A stretch of DNA of 8,631 nucleotides from Planctomycetia bacterium (lineage in GTDB: Bacteria > Planctomycetota > Phycisphaerae > Phycisphaerales > SM1A02), in NCBI GenBank assembly GCA_005799475.1, contig SYGQ01000184.1, forward strand, positions 1 through 8,631. The letters are read 5' to 3'. Position 1 is the first letter of the stretch, and every line of letters begins with the position of its first letter. Of the stretch, positions 1-5,448 are shown one piece after another. The notes under the pieces are model-generated. The model had not been told where the DNA came from, made no database searches, and worked only from the letters and a program-made list of their open reading frames with translations. Both the position numbers and the translations under genes were made by a program.

Positions 1-1950
1 GCCGTCATGCGTGGACTCGGCGCCGGCGTGTTTGCGCCGCCGACCTCAGCGCGCGCGGGTCGCAACCCCGCTCGGCTCGCCGTCGCCCAACTCGACGGCG
101 ACGGCGCGCCTGATGTGGCACTCGTCAACTGGAACTCAGCCTCGGTGCAAGCGTGGAGGCAGACGACCAGCGACTCCTACGAATCGCTCACGACCACGCA
201 CCTCCAGAAGTGGGCGACCGCGATCCCATTCCCGTTCGGCCTGGCCGCCGCAGACTTTGACGGCGACGGCGACACGGACATCGCCAGCGCATCCATCGGC
301 ACGAAATCGCTTGCGATCCTGAGCAACACCGGCGACGGCCAGTTTGGAACCGTCCGTTCATGGACCGCGCCCATCGTCGACGCGGAGTCCATCGCCATCG
401 CGAACATCGACGCGGTTGATGTCGACGCGGATGGCGACATCGACATTGTCTCCAACGGCCTCATGGTCCTTGCGGCGCAGCGCACCGTCATCTGGCTCAA
501 CGACGGCGACGCGGGGTTCTCAGCGCGGGTCGTTTGCACGGGCGTTCCCCAAGGAAGCTCGTGGTCGGTCGCGCACGCGGACATGGATCGCGACGGCGAC
601 GACGACCTCCTCCTTGGTTCGGCGCTTCCGGGCAAACTCACGGTGGCCGAGGTCGATCCCGAGACGGTCGGCGAGTTCGTCGCCATGCAAACACTCAGCG
701 GCGGGAGCTTCACTCGCGAGATCACGCCCGTCGACCTCGACGCCGACGGCGACATTGATGTCGTCACCGCCGACATCGCCACGCACCAAGTGTTCATCTA
801 TCAGAATGTCTCGGGCGCCCTCGCGCCGCCGGCCCTCGCGCCGCCGAAGCGAGCGGGAGCCGACGACCCGGACTCGCGCCGCGTTCCACCGGGCCTCGAA
901 GCGGCAGCACTCGCCGAGTGGCTCGCGCGCTGGGAAGCGCCCGAAGGCGGTATCGCGGGATCAGGAACTGTCGGCTGCGGCGCGGGCGCGGGGCTCTGCG
1001 AAGAACCCCACGCGACTCCCGGCTGTGTGCGCACGCTCTGCTGCGAGGCCGTTTGCGAACTCAATCCTCTGTGCTGCGAAGTCGCGTGGGACCAAGCATG
1101 CGTCGACGCCGAGGAAGAACTCTGCGACGAGTTCAATTGCCCGAGCGCGGGAGCCTGCGACGATCCGCACGACACGCCCGGCTGCAACGACGAGTCGTGC
1201 TGCAGGTTCCTCTGCGAGTTCGATCCGTTCTGCTGCGACACCGCTTGGGACGCGACATGCGCGATGGAGGCCTCGGCCTACTGTGGGTTGGTCGCGTGCC
1301 AACTGCCGCCGGATCCGGCGGCGCGTGTCGTCAACGAGTTCTGCTACGAGCGACTCAACGAGGGATGTAACCGCCCCGACCTCGCCACCATCGCCCCAGC
1401 GTGCGGCGAGGCGTATGAGTCATCGGTCACCAGCGACTCGCCGCGTGACACCGACTGGTTCCGTCTCGACGCGCTCGCATGCGCCCGCGTGCGCATCCGC
1501 CTCGAGACCGAGTTCCCGCTCTTGGCGCTCGTCGTCCGCGGTCCGTGCGATGGCCCACTCGAGGTGGTCGCGCAGTGCACGCTTGTCCCGTGCGCAAGCG
1601 GGCACTTCGACCACGCGATCAGTCCGGGCGACCACCTCGTGGTGTCCGCCGCCAATGGCGACAGGCCACTTCGCAGTGGACTTCCTTGCGACCAAGTCGA
1701 TCCCACCGATCCGCCGCCTGACCCCGCCGATCCGCCGTTTGTCCCTGGGTACTTCGGCCTCGACTATCGCGTGCGTTTCACACCCTCGCCGACGCTCGGC
1801 GACATCAACGAAGACGGCCGTGTCGACGGCTTCGACTTGACCGCCGTGCTGAGTGCATGGGGCATCGCCGGCGGGGCCGACCTCGACGGTAACGGCATCG
1901 TCGACGGCTTCGATCTCACCGCAGTTCTGTCGAACTGGACACCGCAGTAA
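1..1950 (+). CDS. Secreted FG-GAP repeat protein with Cys-rich repeats and C-terminal dockerin-like domain (5' end missing)
   Basis: The frame is open from base 1, and the first visible residues already look like the end of an FG-GAP repeat, so the true start and any signal peptide lie upstream; the ATG at base 7 is probably internal. Counting residues from base 1, five Asp/Gly calcium loops of FG-GAP/VCBS type (such as LDGDGAPD, FDGDGDTD, LDADGDID) sit near residues 31, 86, 141, 195 and 246, a spacing of 51-55 that fits blades of a beta-propeller. Two repeats of about 50 residues with ten cysteines each follow (326-377, 380-430). Residues about 440-590 resemble a pre-peptidase C-terminal (PPC) beta domain (DTDWFRLDA motif), ending in a Pro/Asp-rich linker. 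Residues 599-649 are two EF-hand-like loops (DINEDGRVDGFD, DLDGNGIVDGFD) as in type I dockerins. A large exported, calcium-binding, disulfide-rich cell-surface or extracellular protein is inferred. No catalytic domain is visible, so its role is unknown. Confidence 0.88.
   Translation, partial: AVMRGLGAGVFAPPTSARAGRNPARLAVAQLDGDGAPDVALVNWNSASVQAWRQTTSDSYESLTTTHLQKWATAIPFPFGLAAADFDGDGDTDIASASIGTKSLAILSNTGDGQFGTVRSWTAPIVDAESIAIANIDAVDVDADGDIDIVSNGLMVLAAQRTVIWLNDGDAGFSARVVCTGVPQGSSWSVAHADMDRDGDDDLLLGSALPGKLTVAEVDPETVGEFVAMQTLSGGSFTREITPVDLDADGDIDVVTADIATHQVFIYQNVSGALAPPALAPPKRAGADDPDSRRVPPGLEAAALAEWLARWEAPEGGIAGSGTVGCGAGAGLCEEPHATPGCVRTLCCEAVCELNPLCCEVAWDQACVDAEEELCDEFNCPSAGACDDPHDTPGCNDESCCRFLCEFDPFCCDTAWDATCAMEASAYCGLVACQLPPDPAARVVNEFCYERLNEGCNRPDLATIAPACGEAYESSVTSDSPRDTDWFRLDALACARVRIRLETEFPLLALVVRGPCDGPLEVVAQCTLVPCASGHFDHAISPGDHLVVSAANGDRPLRSGLPCDQVDPTDPPPDPADPPFVPGYFGLDYRVRFTPSPTLGDINEDGRVDGFDLTAVLSAWGIAGGADLDGNGIVDGFDLTAVLSNWTPQ
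976..1290 (+). other. Tandem ten-cysteine repeats within the FG-GAP protein
   Basis: Two consecutive units share exactly the same cysteine pattern: C-x(5,6)-C-x8-C-x4-CC-x3-C-x5-CC-x7-C-x7-C. They also share the words PH(A/D)TPGC and AWD before the eighth-to-ninth cysteine interval. Ten cysteines per unit suggests up to five disulfides in an exported domain. I have seen this kind of motif in planctomycete secreted proteins but cannot name a curated family for it. Confidence 0.85.
1798..1941 (+). repeat. Duplicated dockerin-like EF-hand loop
   Basis: The 14-base word GTCGACGGCTTCGA occurs at 1822-1835 and again at 1900-1913, an in-frame offset of 78 bases (26 codons). It encodes the shared VDGFDLTAVLS part of two calcium loops whose ligand positions are D-x-N-x-D-x-x-x-D-x-x-D and D-x-D-x-N-x-x-x-D-x-x-D. 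This is the usual internal duplication of type I dockerin-like modules at protein C termini. No cohesin is visible in the window. Confidence 0.85.
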
Positions 1951-1958
1951 CCCTTTGG

Positions 1959-2267
1959 CTACTCGGCCGACGCCTGCGTCATGCAGCGCGTCATCTCGGC
2001 GCGCACCTCCTGCGCGGTGGAGGAGATCCCGCGCGTGCGCAGGTCAGCGAGCACCTTCTCTTCGACATCTGCATCAACGGGCTTCTTGAGATCGTGGTCG
2101 GAAAGTTCGGTGGCGTACTGCGAGGTCTGCTCGCGAGTCATCCCCGTGCGGGCTCCCACCCACTGCGCGAGCAACTTGTTGCGCTTCGCCGTGGCTCGGA
2201 ACTTCTTGTCACCCTCAAAGGCCAACTTCTTCTCAAACCCCTGCTCCCGTTCTGAAAATCCTGACAT
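1959..2267 (-). CDS. DUF1476 family protein, homologue of F1-ATPase inhibitor zeta
   Basis: This 102-residue, highly charged, largely helical protein matches the DUF1476 family. Near its N terminus is F(S)xREQxFExKxA, followed by KFRATAKRNKLLAQW at about 22-36, where the family has its conserved FKAxARRNKLLGxW block. The C-terminal half continues as an acidic helical region. Family members are about 105 residues, so it is full length. In Paracoccus and other Alphaproteobacteria this protein binds F1 through its N-terminal segment and blocks ATP hydrolysis; that role is known for those bacteria and only inferred here. The ATG is supported by AAGGAG seven bases upstream. It converges on the FG-GAP gene with an 8-base gap and no obvious hairpin, and diverges from mgtE. 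No ATP synthase gene is in the window. No membrane segment or signal peptide is seen. Confidence 0.85.
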   Translation of the reverse strand: MSGFSEREQGFEKKLAFEGDKKFRATAKRNKLLAQWVGARTGMTREQTSQYATELSDHDLKKPVDADVEEKVLADLRTRGISSTAQEVRAEMTRCMTQASAE

Positions 2268-2274
2268 GATTACA

Positions 2275-2280
2275 CTCCTT
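2275..2280 (-). promoter_or_regulatory. Ribosome binding site of the DUF1476 gene
   Basis: On the minus strand AAGGAG lies seven bases before the ATG at 2267, a near-ideal Shine-Dalgarno arrangement that fixes this start. Confidence 0.8.
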
Positions 2281-2321
2281 CGTGTCCGATGGTGGCGCGG
2301 TCACACCGAGCCCCACGCACG

Positions 2322-2327
2322 AAGGAG
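2322..2327 (+). promoter_or_regulatory. mgtE: Ribosome binding site that selects a TTG start for mgtE
   Basis: AAGGAG lies nine bases before an in-frame TTG at 2337. The only in-frame ATG upstream (2289) has no such sequence before it and would add 16 residues unlike any MgtE, so this site decides the start. Confidence 0.7.
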
Positions 2328-2336
2328 ATTGCCCCG

Positions 2337-3383
2337 TTGGAAGAGTCTGCAACGATTCCTGTTGACGCGACCCGTGACTACTCGGCAGTGACGATCCGCG
2401 ACATGATGGATCCGCCGCATGCGGTCTTCGGGCCTACGGACCATGTAGGCGATGCCATCGAGCGCGTTCGTGAGATCGTCAAGAAGGTCTTCGTGACCTA
2501 TGCGTTCGTCGTCGATCGCGAAGGGCGTCTGCTCGGTGTCATCACGATGCGTGATCTGCTTCTGGCGGACCGCACGGCCACGCTCGACAGCATCATGCTC
2601 AAGGATCCATTTTCGATCCCTGCCGAGATTCCGCTGATGGACGCGATGAAGCTCGTTCTCAAGAAACACTTCCCGATCTACCCCGTGTGCGAGGGGAACG
2701 GCCGCCTCGTTGGCCTCGTCCGCGGCCCGGCGATGTTCGAGGCGCAGGCCATCGAGATCAGCGCGCAGGCTGGGTCGATGGTGGGTGTCACGAAGGAGGA
2801 ACGCCTCTCCACACCCTGGCCACGCAGTCTCAAGTCGCGGCACCCGTGGTTGCAACTCAACCTCCTTACGGCGTTCGTGGCCGCAGCGGTGGTGGCGGTG
2901 TTTCAGCACACGCTCGACAAGCTCGTGATCCTCGCGGTGTTCCTGCCGGTCCTCGCTGGACAGTCCGGAAACACCGGCTGTCAGGCTCTCGCTGTCGCCC
3001 TGCGCGGCATGACCCTCGGGGAACTCAAGCCCGGAAAGGAGCGCACCCTCGTCCTCAAGGAAGGGTTGCTCGGACTGATGAACGGAACCCTCGTCGGCAT
3101 CTCTGCCGGTGTTGGCATGTATGTCTTCGCGTCGATGCAGCCAGTGCCGGACGACCCGCTTGTGTTGGCCCCGGCAGACCGAGCGCTCATGCTGGGCTTG
3201 GTGACCTTTGTCGCCATGATCGGGAGCTGTTTCGTCAGCGGCATCTCAGGCGCTCTTATCCCGATGACGCTCAAGCGGCTCGGCGCCGACCCGTGCACGG
3301 CGTCGAGCATCTTCCTGACCACCGCCACCGATGTTGCGAGCATGGGGATTTTCCTCGGACTCGCGACGGTGCTGATTCACTAG
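2337..3383 (+). CDS. mgtE: MgtE-type magnesium transporter lacking the N-terminal domain
   Basis: MgtE is a dimeric inner-membrane Mg2+ channel gated by intracellular Mg2+. From the TTG start the protein has 348 residues. A CBS pair comes first (CBS1 about 18-75 starting VTIRDMMDPP; CBS2 about 82-140 starting TLDSIMLKDP), then a connecting helix, then the MgtE membrane domain from about 169 with five expected helices. Diagnostic motifs are AGQSGNTGCQ at 207-216, the family's GGNxGxQ-like pore segment, and TTATDV near 328-333. Asp332 aligns with the pore aspartate that coordinates Mg2+ in Thermus MgtE. Standard MgtE has about 450 residues with a superhelical N domain before the CBS pair; that domain is absent here, and the upstream DNA is occupied by the divergent gene, so it was not simply missed. 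TTG is preferred over ATG 2289 because of the ribosome binding site. It is transcribed alone and converges on the small membrane protein gene. Confidence 0.9.
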   Translation: MEESATIPVDATRDYSAVTIRDMMDPPHAVFGPTDHVGDAIERVREIVKKVFVTYAFVVDREGRLLGVITMRDLLLADRTATLDSIMLKDPFSIPAEIPLMDAMKLVLKKHFPIYPVCEGNGRLVGLVRGPAMFEAQAIEISAQAGSMVGVTKEERLSTPWPRSLKSRHPWLQLNLLTAFVAAAVVAVFQHTLDKLVILAVFLPVLAGQSGNTGCQALAVALRGMTLGELKPGKERTLVLKEGLLGLMNGTLVGISAGVGMYVFASMQPVPDDPLVLAPADRALMLGLVTFVAMIGSCFVSGISGALIPMTLKRLGADPCTASSIFLTTATDVASMGIFLGLATVLIH

Positions 3384-3407
3384 CGGGCGCGCCCTCCAAT
3401 GGGGGGC

Positions 3408-3450
3408 AAAAAGCGAACGAGGCCCGAGCGCACACGGCTCAGGCCTCGTT
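3408..3450 (-). terminator. Hairpin terminator for the small membrane protein gene, possibly shared with mgtE
   Basis: AACGAGGCCCGAGC (3416-3429) and GCTCAGGCCTCGTT (3437-3450) form a 14-base stem with one mismatch and a 7-base loop. On the minus strand the stem is followed after three bases by TTTTT (3412-3408), as in intrinsic terminators. It lies 23 bases past the stop of the minus-strand gene and 32 bases past the mgtE stop. The plus side lacks a T-tract, so termination of mgtE here would be weaker. Confidence 0.8.
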
Positions 3451-3473
3451 CATCGATCAGATTCACCTACGGG

Positions 3474-3713
3474 TCAGGTCGGGGAGGACTTCTTGGAGAA
3501 CACGGCCACGATCACCAGCAGCGCGATGAGGCCAACGAATCCGCCGTTGCCGAGCTGCATGATGAAGTTCGTGAGGTTCGCGGTGACGCCGGAGAAGAAC
3601 CCGACATTGTTCGAACCAAAGATGATCTGCACAAGCACGCCCAGGGCGATGAAGAGCAGCATGATGTCCATGAGTTCGCGCGCCCAGCCCTTGATCCATG
3701 TGAATGCCTGCAT
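3474..3713 (-). CDS. Small two-helix membrane protein of unknown function
   Basis: From the ATG at 3713 this encodes 79 residues. A short amphipathic start (MQAFTWIKGWARELMD) is followed by a membrane helix at about 17-35 (IMLLFIALGVLVQIIFG), a polar Asn/Gly/Thr loop with an intervening semi-hydrophobic stretch, a second helix at about 57-74 (GFVGLIALLVIVAVF) and a basic SKKSSPT tail. The start at 3713 has GGAG nine bases upstream; an in-frame ATG at 3728 (84 residues) has only a weak GGA before it and is an alternative. The gene has its own terminator and is divergent from the ABC operon, so it looks like an independent unit. The real-gene call rests on composition, ribosome binding site and terminator; I do not recognise a family. 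The two-helix layout vaguely recalls VirB2-like subunits, but nothing supports that identity. Confidence 0.72.
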   Translation of the reverse strand: MQAFTWIKGWARELMDIMLLFIALGVLVQIIFGSNNVGFFSGVTANLTNFIMQLGNGGFVGLIALLVIVAVFSKKSSPT

Positions 3714-3722
3714 ATTTGATGG

Positions 3723-3726
3723 CTCC
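3723..3726 (-). promoter_or_regulatory. Ribosome binding site of the small membrane protein gene
   Basis: GGAG on the minus strand lies nine bases before the ATG at 3713 and favours that start over the ATG at 3728, with which it overlaps. Confidence 0.45.
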
Positions 3727-3890
3727 ATGAGATTCCGATCCTGAGCACTCTGCACGATGCAGTGCACCCAAATGTGTTATCGACAGAACCCACGGGAATT
3801 CCGCAGTCATGGTGGTGAACACTGCTCGCAGGCCCATCATCCATTTCATGGTTATAAGACTATCAGGCTGGGAGGAATCGGCCTTTGGGG

Positions 3891-3910
3891 CATGAAACGA
3901 GGGTTTCATG
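3891..3910. repeat. Perfect 8-bp inverted repeat upstream of the ABC operon
   Basis: CATGAAAC (3891-3898) and GTTTCATG (3903-3910) are exact reverse complements around the four-base centre GAGG. No T-tract follows, so it is not an intrinsic terminator. It could be an operator for a dimeric repressor or an RNA hairpin in the leader. The half-site word TTTCATGG also occurs at 3844-3851, 60 bases upstream of its copy at 3904-3911. Confidence 0.6.
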
Positions 3911-3925
3911 GCTCGCATGAAGTAT

Positions 3926-3940
3926 GGATCCGTATGATCC
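3926..3940. repeat. Short inverted repeat before the ABC gene start
   Basis: GGATC (3926-3930) and GATCC (3936-3940) flank a five-base centre, 14 bases before the preferred ATG at 3955. It overlaps the alternative ATG at 3934. A five-base stem can arise by chance, so little weight is given to it alone. Confidence 0.35.
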
Positions 3941-3954
3941 AAACCCGAAACCAG

Positions 3955-4707
3955 ATGGCTTTGCTCATTGACGCAATCGGACTCACGAAGACCTTTGGCG
4001 GCATCCGGGCGGTCGACGATGTCTCAATCACGGTGTCATCGGGCGAAGTTGTCGGATTCCTCGGTCCAAACGGCGCTGGGAAAACCACCACCATGCGCAT
4101 GTTGACAGGATTCCTTCACCCGACGGCGGGGAGCGTGCGACTCGGTGGCGTCGATATTGATGAGGATCCGATCGCGGCGCGCCGTCACTTTGGATACCTC
4201 CCCGAGGGAGCGCCGGCGTACCCCGATATGACGGTCCGCGAGTACCTCAACTTCATCGCGGCAGCACGCGGGATCGCAGGAACGGAGCGCCGAGCCGCCA
4301 TCGACACGGTCGCAGCTCGGGTCCATCTTCGCGGCGTGATGGCGCAGACGATCGAGACCCTCTCCAAGGGGTTCAAGCGCCGAGTCGGCATCGCGCAGGC
4401 GATCCTCCACGACCCGAAGGTCCTCATCATGGACGAACCCACCGACGGCCTCGACCCCAACCAGAAGCACGAGGTCCGCCAGCTCATTCGTGAGATGGGC
4501 AAGACGAAAGCGATCGTCCTCTCCACCCATATCCTTGAAGAGGTCGAGGCGGTCTGCACGAGGGCCGTCGTCATCACGGCCGGGAGGGTTGTCTTTGACG
4601 GCACGCCCTCGGAGTTCGAGGCTCGGGCACCCGCGAGCGTGACCCGTCACCGAATGGACCATGTCTTCCGCGAACTGACGGCCGCCGCGGCCGAGGTTTC
4701 CGCATGA
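3955..4707 (+). CDS. ABC transporter ATP-binding protein, GldA-like
   Basis: This is the cytoplasmic ATPase that would power the permease encoded next. From ATG 3955 it has 250 residues. Motifs in order are Walker A GPNGAGKT at 37-44; a Q-loop region reading GYLPEGAPAYPDMTVREY, where Glu stands at the usual Gln position as in GldA/CcmA-type proteins; the signature LSKGFKRRV from 136; Walker B LIMDEP at 157-162 with D-loop DGLDPNQ; and the switch histidine at 192 (STHIL). The frame is open back to an ATG at 3757, but family members begin a few residues before the first strand (here LLIDAIGLTKTFGG), which favours 3955. ATG 3934 (with GGA upstream) and ATG 3892 are alternatives, and none has an ideal ribosome binding site. 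It is the first gene of a four-gene operon; its stop overlaps the permease start by four bases (ATGA). The substrate is unknown. Confidence 0.92.
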   Translation: MALLIDAIGLTKTFGGIRAVDDVSITVSSGEVVGFLGPNGAGKTTTMRMLTGFLHPTAGSVRLGGVDIDEDPIAARRHFGYLPEGAPAYPDMTVREYLNFIAAARGIAGTERRAAIDTVAARVHLRGVMAQTIETLSKGFKRRVGIAQAILHDPKVLIMDEPTDGLDPNQKHEVRQLIREMGKTKAIVLSTHILEEVEAVCTRAVVITAGRVVFDGTPSEFEARAPASVTRHRMDHVFRELTAAAAEVSA

Positions 4708-5447
4708 GCGCGCCAAGGCCCTTCGTCGTGGTTGCCTCGCGCGAACTGCGCTCGTACTTCGCGACCCCCTTGGCAGGGGTCTTCCTTGTCGTGTTTATCT
4801 TTCTCGCGGGAATCTTCTCTTTCTCACTCGGGGGCCTCTACGAGCGCGGCCAAGCGGACCTCCGCCCGTTCTTCCAGTTCGCGCCGTGGCTCTTCCTGTT
4901 CTTGGCGCCGGCTGTCTCGATGCGGCTCTGGGCGGAGGAACGAAGACTCGGGACGGTCGAGATCCTGACCACACTGCCCTTGCCGCTGTGGCAGGTGGTG
5001 CTTGGCAAGTTCCTCGCGGCGTGGGGATTCTGCGTCCTCGCGCTCGTGGCGACGGTGCCCCTGTGGGTCACGGTGTCGTGGCTGGGCGACCCCGATCATG
5101 GTGCGATCATCGCCGGCTATGCCGCAGCCGCCATGCTCTCGGGGGTGTACCTCGCGATCGGGTCGGTCATTTCGGCGTTCACGAAGAATCAAGTGATCGC
5201 ATTCGTCGTGACGGCGGTCGCCTGCTTTCTCTCCCTGTTGTGCGGGTACCCGGTGGTTCTGGACTTCTTCAAGGGATGGCTCCCCGATGGCGTCGCTGAT
5301 GCCATCGCTGGCGTGAGCATCCTCACGCACTACCAGAGCATGATGCGCGGCGTGATTGAACTCCGTGATGCCATCTACTTTGTGAGCGCGATCGTGGCGC
5401 TCGTGACGGCAACAGCGATCACCATCGACTGGCGCAAGGCCGCCTGA
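4704..5447 (+). CDS. ABC-2 type permease, GldF-like
   Basis: This 247-residue inner-membrane protein has about six hydrophobic segments, beginning with one at about 20-45 (TPLAGVFLVVFIFLAGIFSF). The N terminus FVVVASRELRSYFATPLAGVF and the cytoplasmic motif MRLWAEERRLGTVEILTTLP at about 72-91 are hallmarks of GldF/ABC-2 permeases; the latter contains the EExxGTxExL coupling element that contacts the ATPase. The length fits GldF (about 240). The start overlaps the ATPase stop as ATGA, with GAGG seven bases before it, which points to translational coupling. It should form the membrane channel, probably as a dimer, with the upstream ATPase and the downstream GldG-like subunit. What it moves is not known for this family outside gliding bacteria. 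Confidence 0.92.
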   Translation: MSAPRPFVVVASRELRSYFATPLAGVFLVVFIFLAGIFSFSLGGLYERGQADLRPFFQFAPWLFLFLAPAVSMRLWAEERRLGTVEILTTLPLPLWQVVLGKFLAAWGFCVLALVATVPLWVTVSWLGDPDHGAIIAGYAAAAMLSGVYLAIGSVISAFTKNQVIAFVVTAVACFLSLLCGYPVVLDFFKGWLPDGVADAIAGVSILTHYQSMMRGVIELRDAIYFVSAIVALVTATAITIDWRKAA

Positions 5448-5448
5448 C

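Larger units (their letters stand above)
2275..2327. repeat. Inverted repeat spanning the DUF1476/mgtE divergent start region
   Basis: CTCCTTCGTG at 2275-2284 and CACGAAGGAG at 2318-2327 are perfect 10-base reverse complements separated by 33 bases. Each arm contains the Shine-Dalgarno sequence of one of the two divergent genes. I see no convincing -10 or -35 boxes in the 69-bp space between the two start codons, so the promoters are not located. A transcript covering both arms could fold and hide the mgtE ribosome binding site, but this is conjecture. Confidence 0.6.
3714..3954. promoter_or_regulatory. Divergent intergenic region with two inverted repeats
   Basis: About 240 bases between the divergent small membrane gene and the ABC operon must contain both promoters. 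The region is more AT-rich than its neighbours. I cannot place -35/-10 pairs with confidence, although TATAAG at 3853-3858 is a possible -10-like word. A GGAGGA at 3871-3876 has no well-spaced in-frame start for the ABC gene: the nearest in-frame ATG, 3892, is 15 bases away. Two inverted repeats lie near the operon side. Confidence 0.5.

Noticed and set aside
177..797. A 206-codon minus-strand open frame opposite the FG-GAP repeats
   Set aside because: Low-complexity product rich in Ser, Met and Pro that merely mirrors the repeated Asp-Gly codons of the real gene.
344..1840. A 498-codon plus-strand open frame inside the FG-GAP gene
   Set aside because: Its product is almost entirely Ser, Arg, Thr, Ala and Pro, the signature of an out-of-frame reading of high-GC coding DNA; the overlapping frame has clear domains.
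2289..2336. ATG 2289 as the mgtE start
   Set aside because: No ribosome binding site, and the extra 16 residues are unlike the family; AAGGAG stands correctly before TTG 2337.
3385..3394. Palindrome GGGCGCGCCC just after mgtE
   Set aside because: A 10-base loopless palindrome made only of G and C is expected by chance at this base composition; it cannot form a hairpin terminator as it stands.
2687..3529. A 280-codon plus-strand open frame overlapping mgtE
   Set aside because: Arg/Pro/Gly/His-rich shadow of the mgtE frame, without any recognisable domain.
3757..3954. Extension of the ABC ATPase to ATG 3757
   Set aside because: It would add 66 residues with no similarity to ABC proteins through an AT-richer region bearing inverted repeats and the divergent promoter area.
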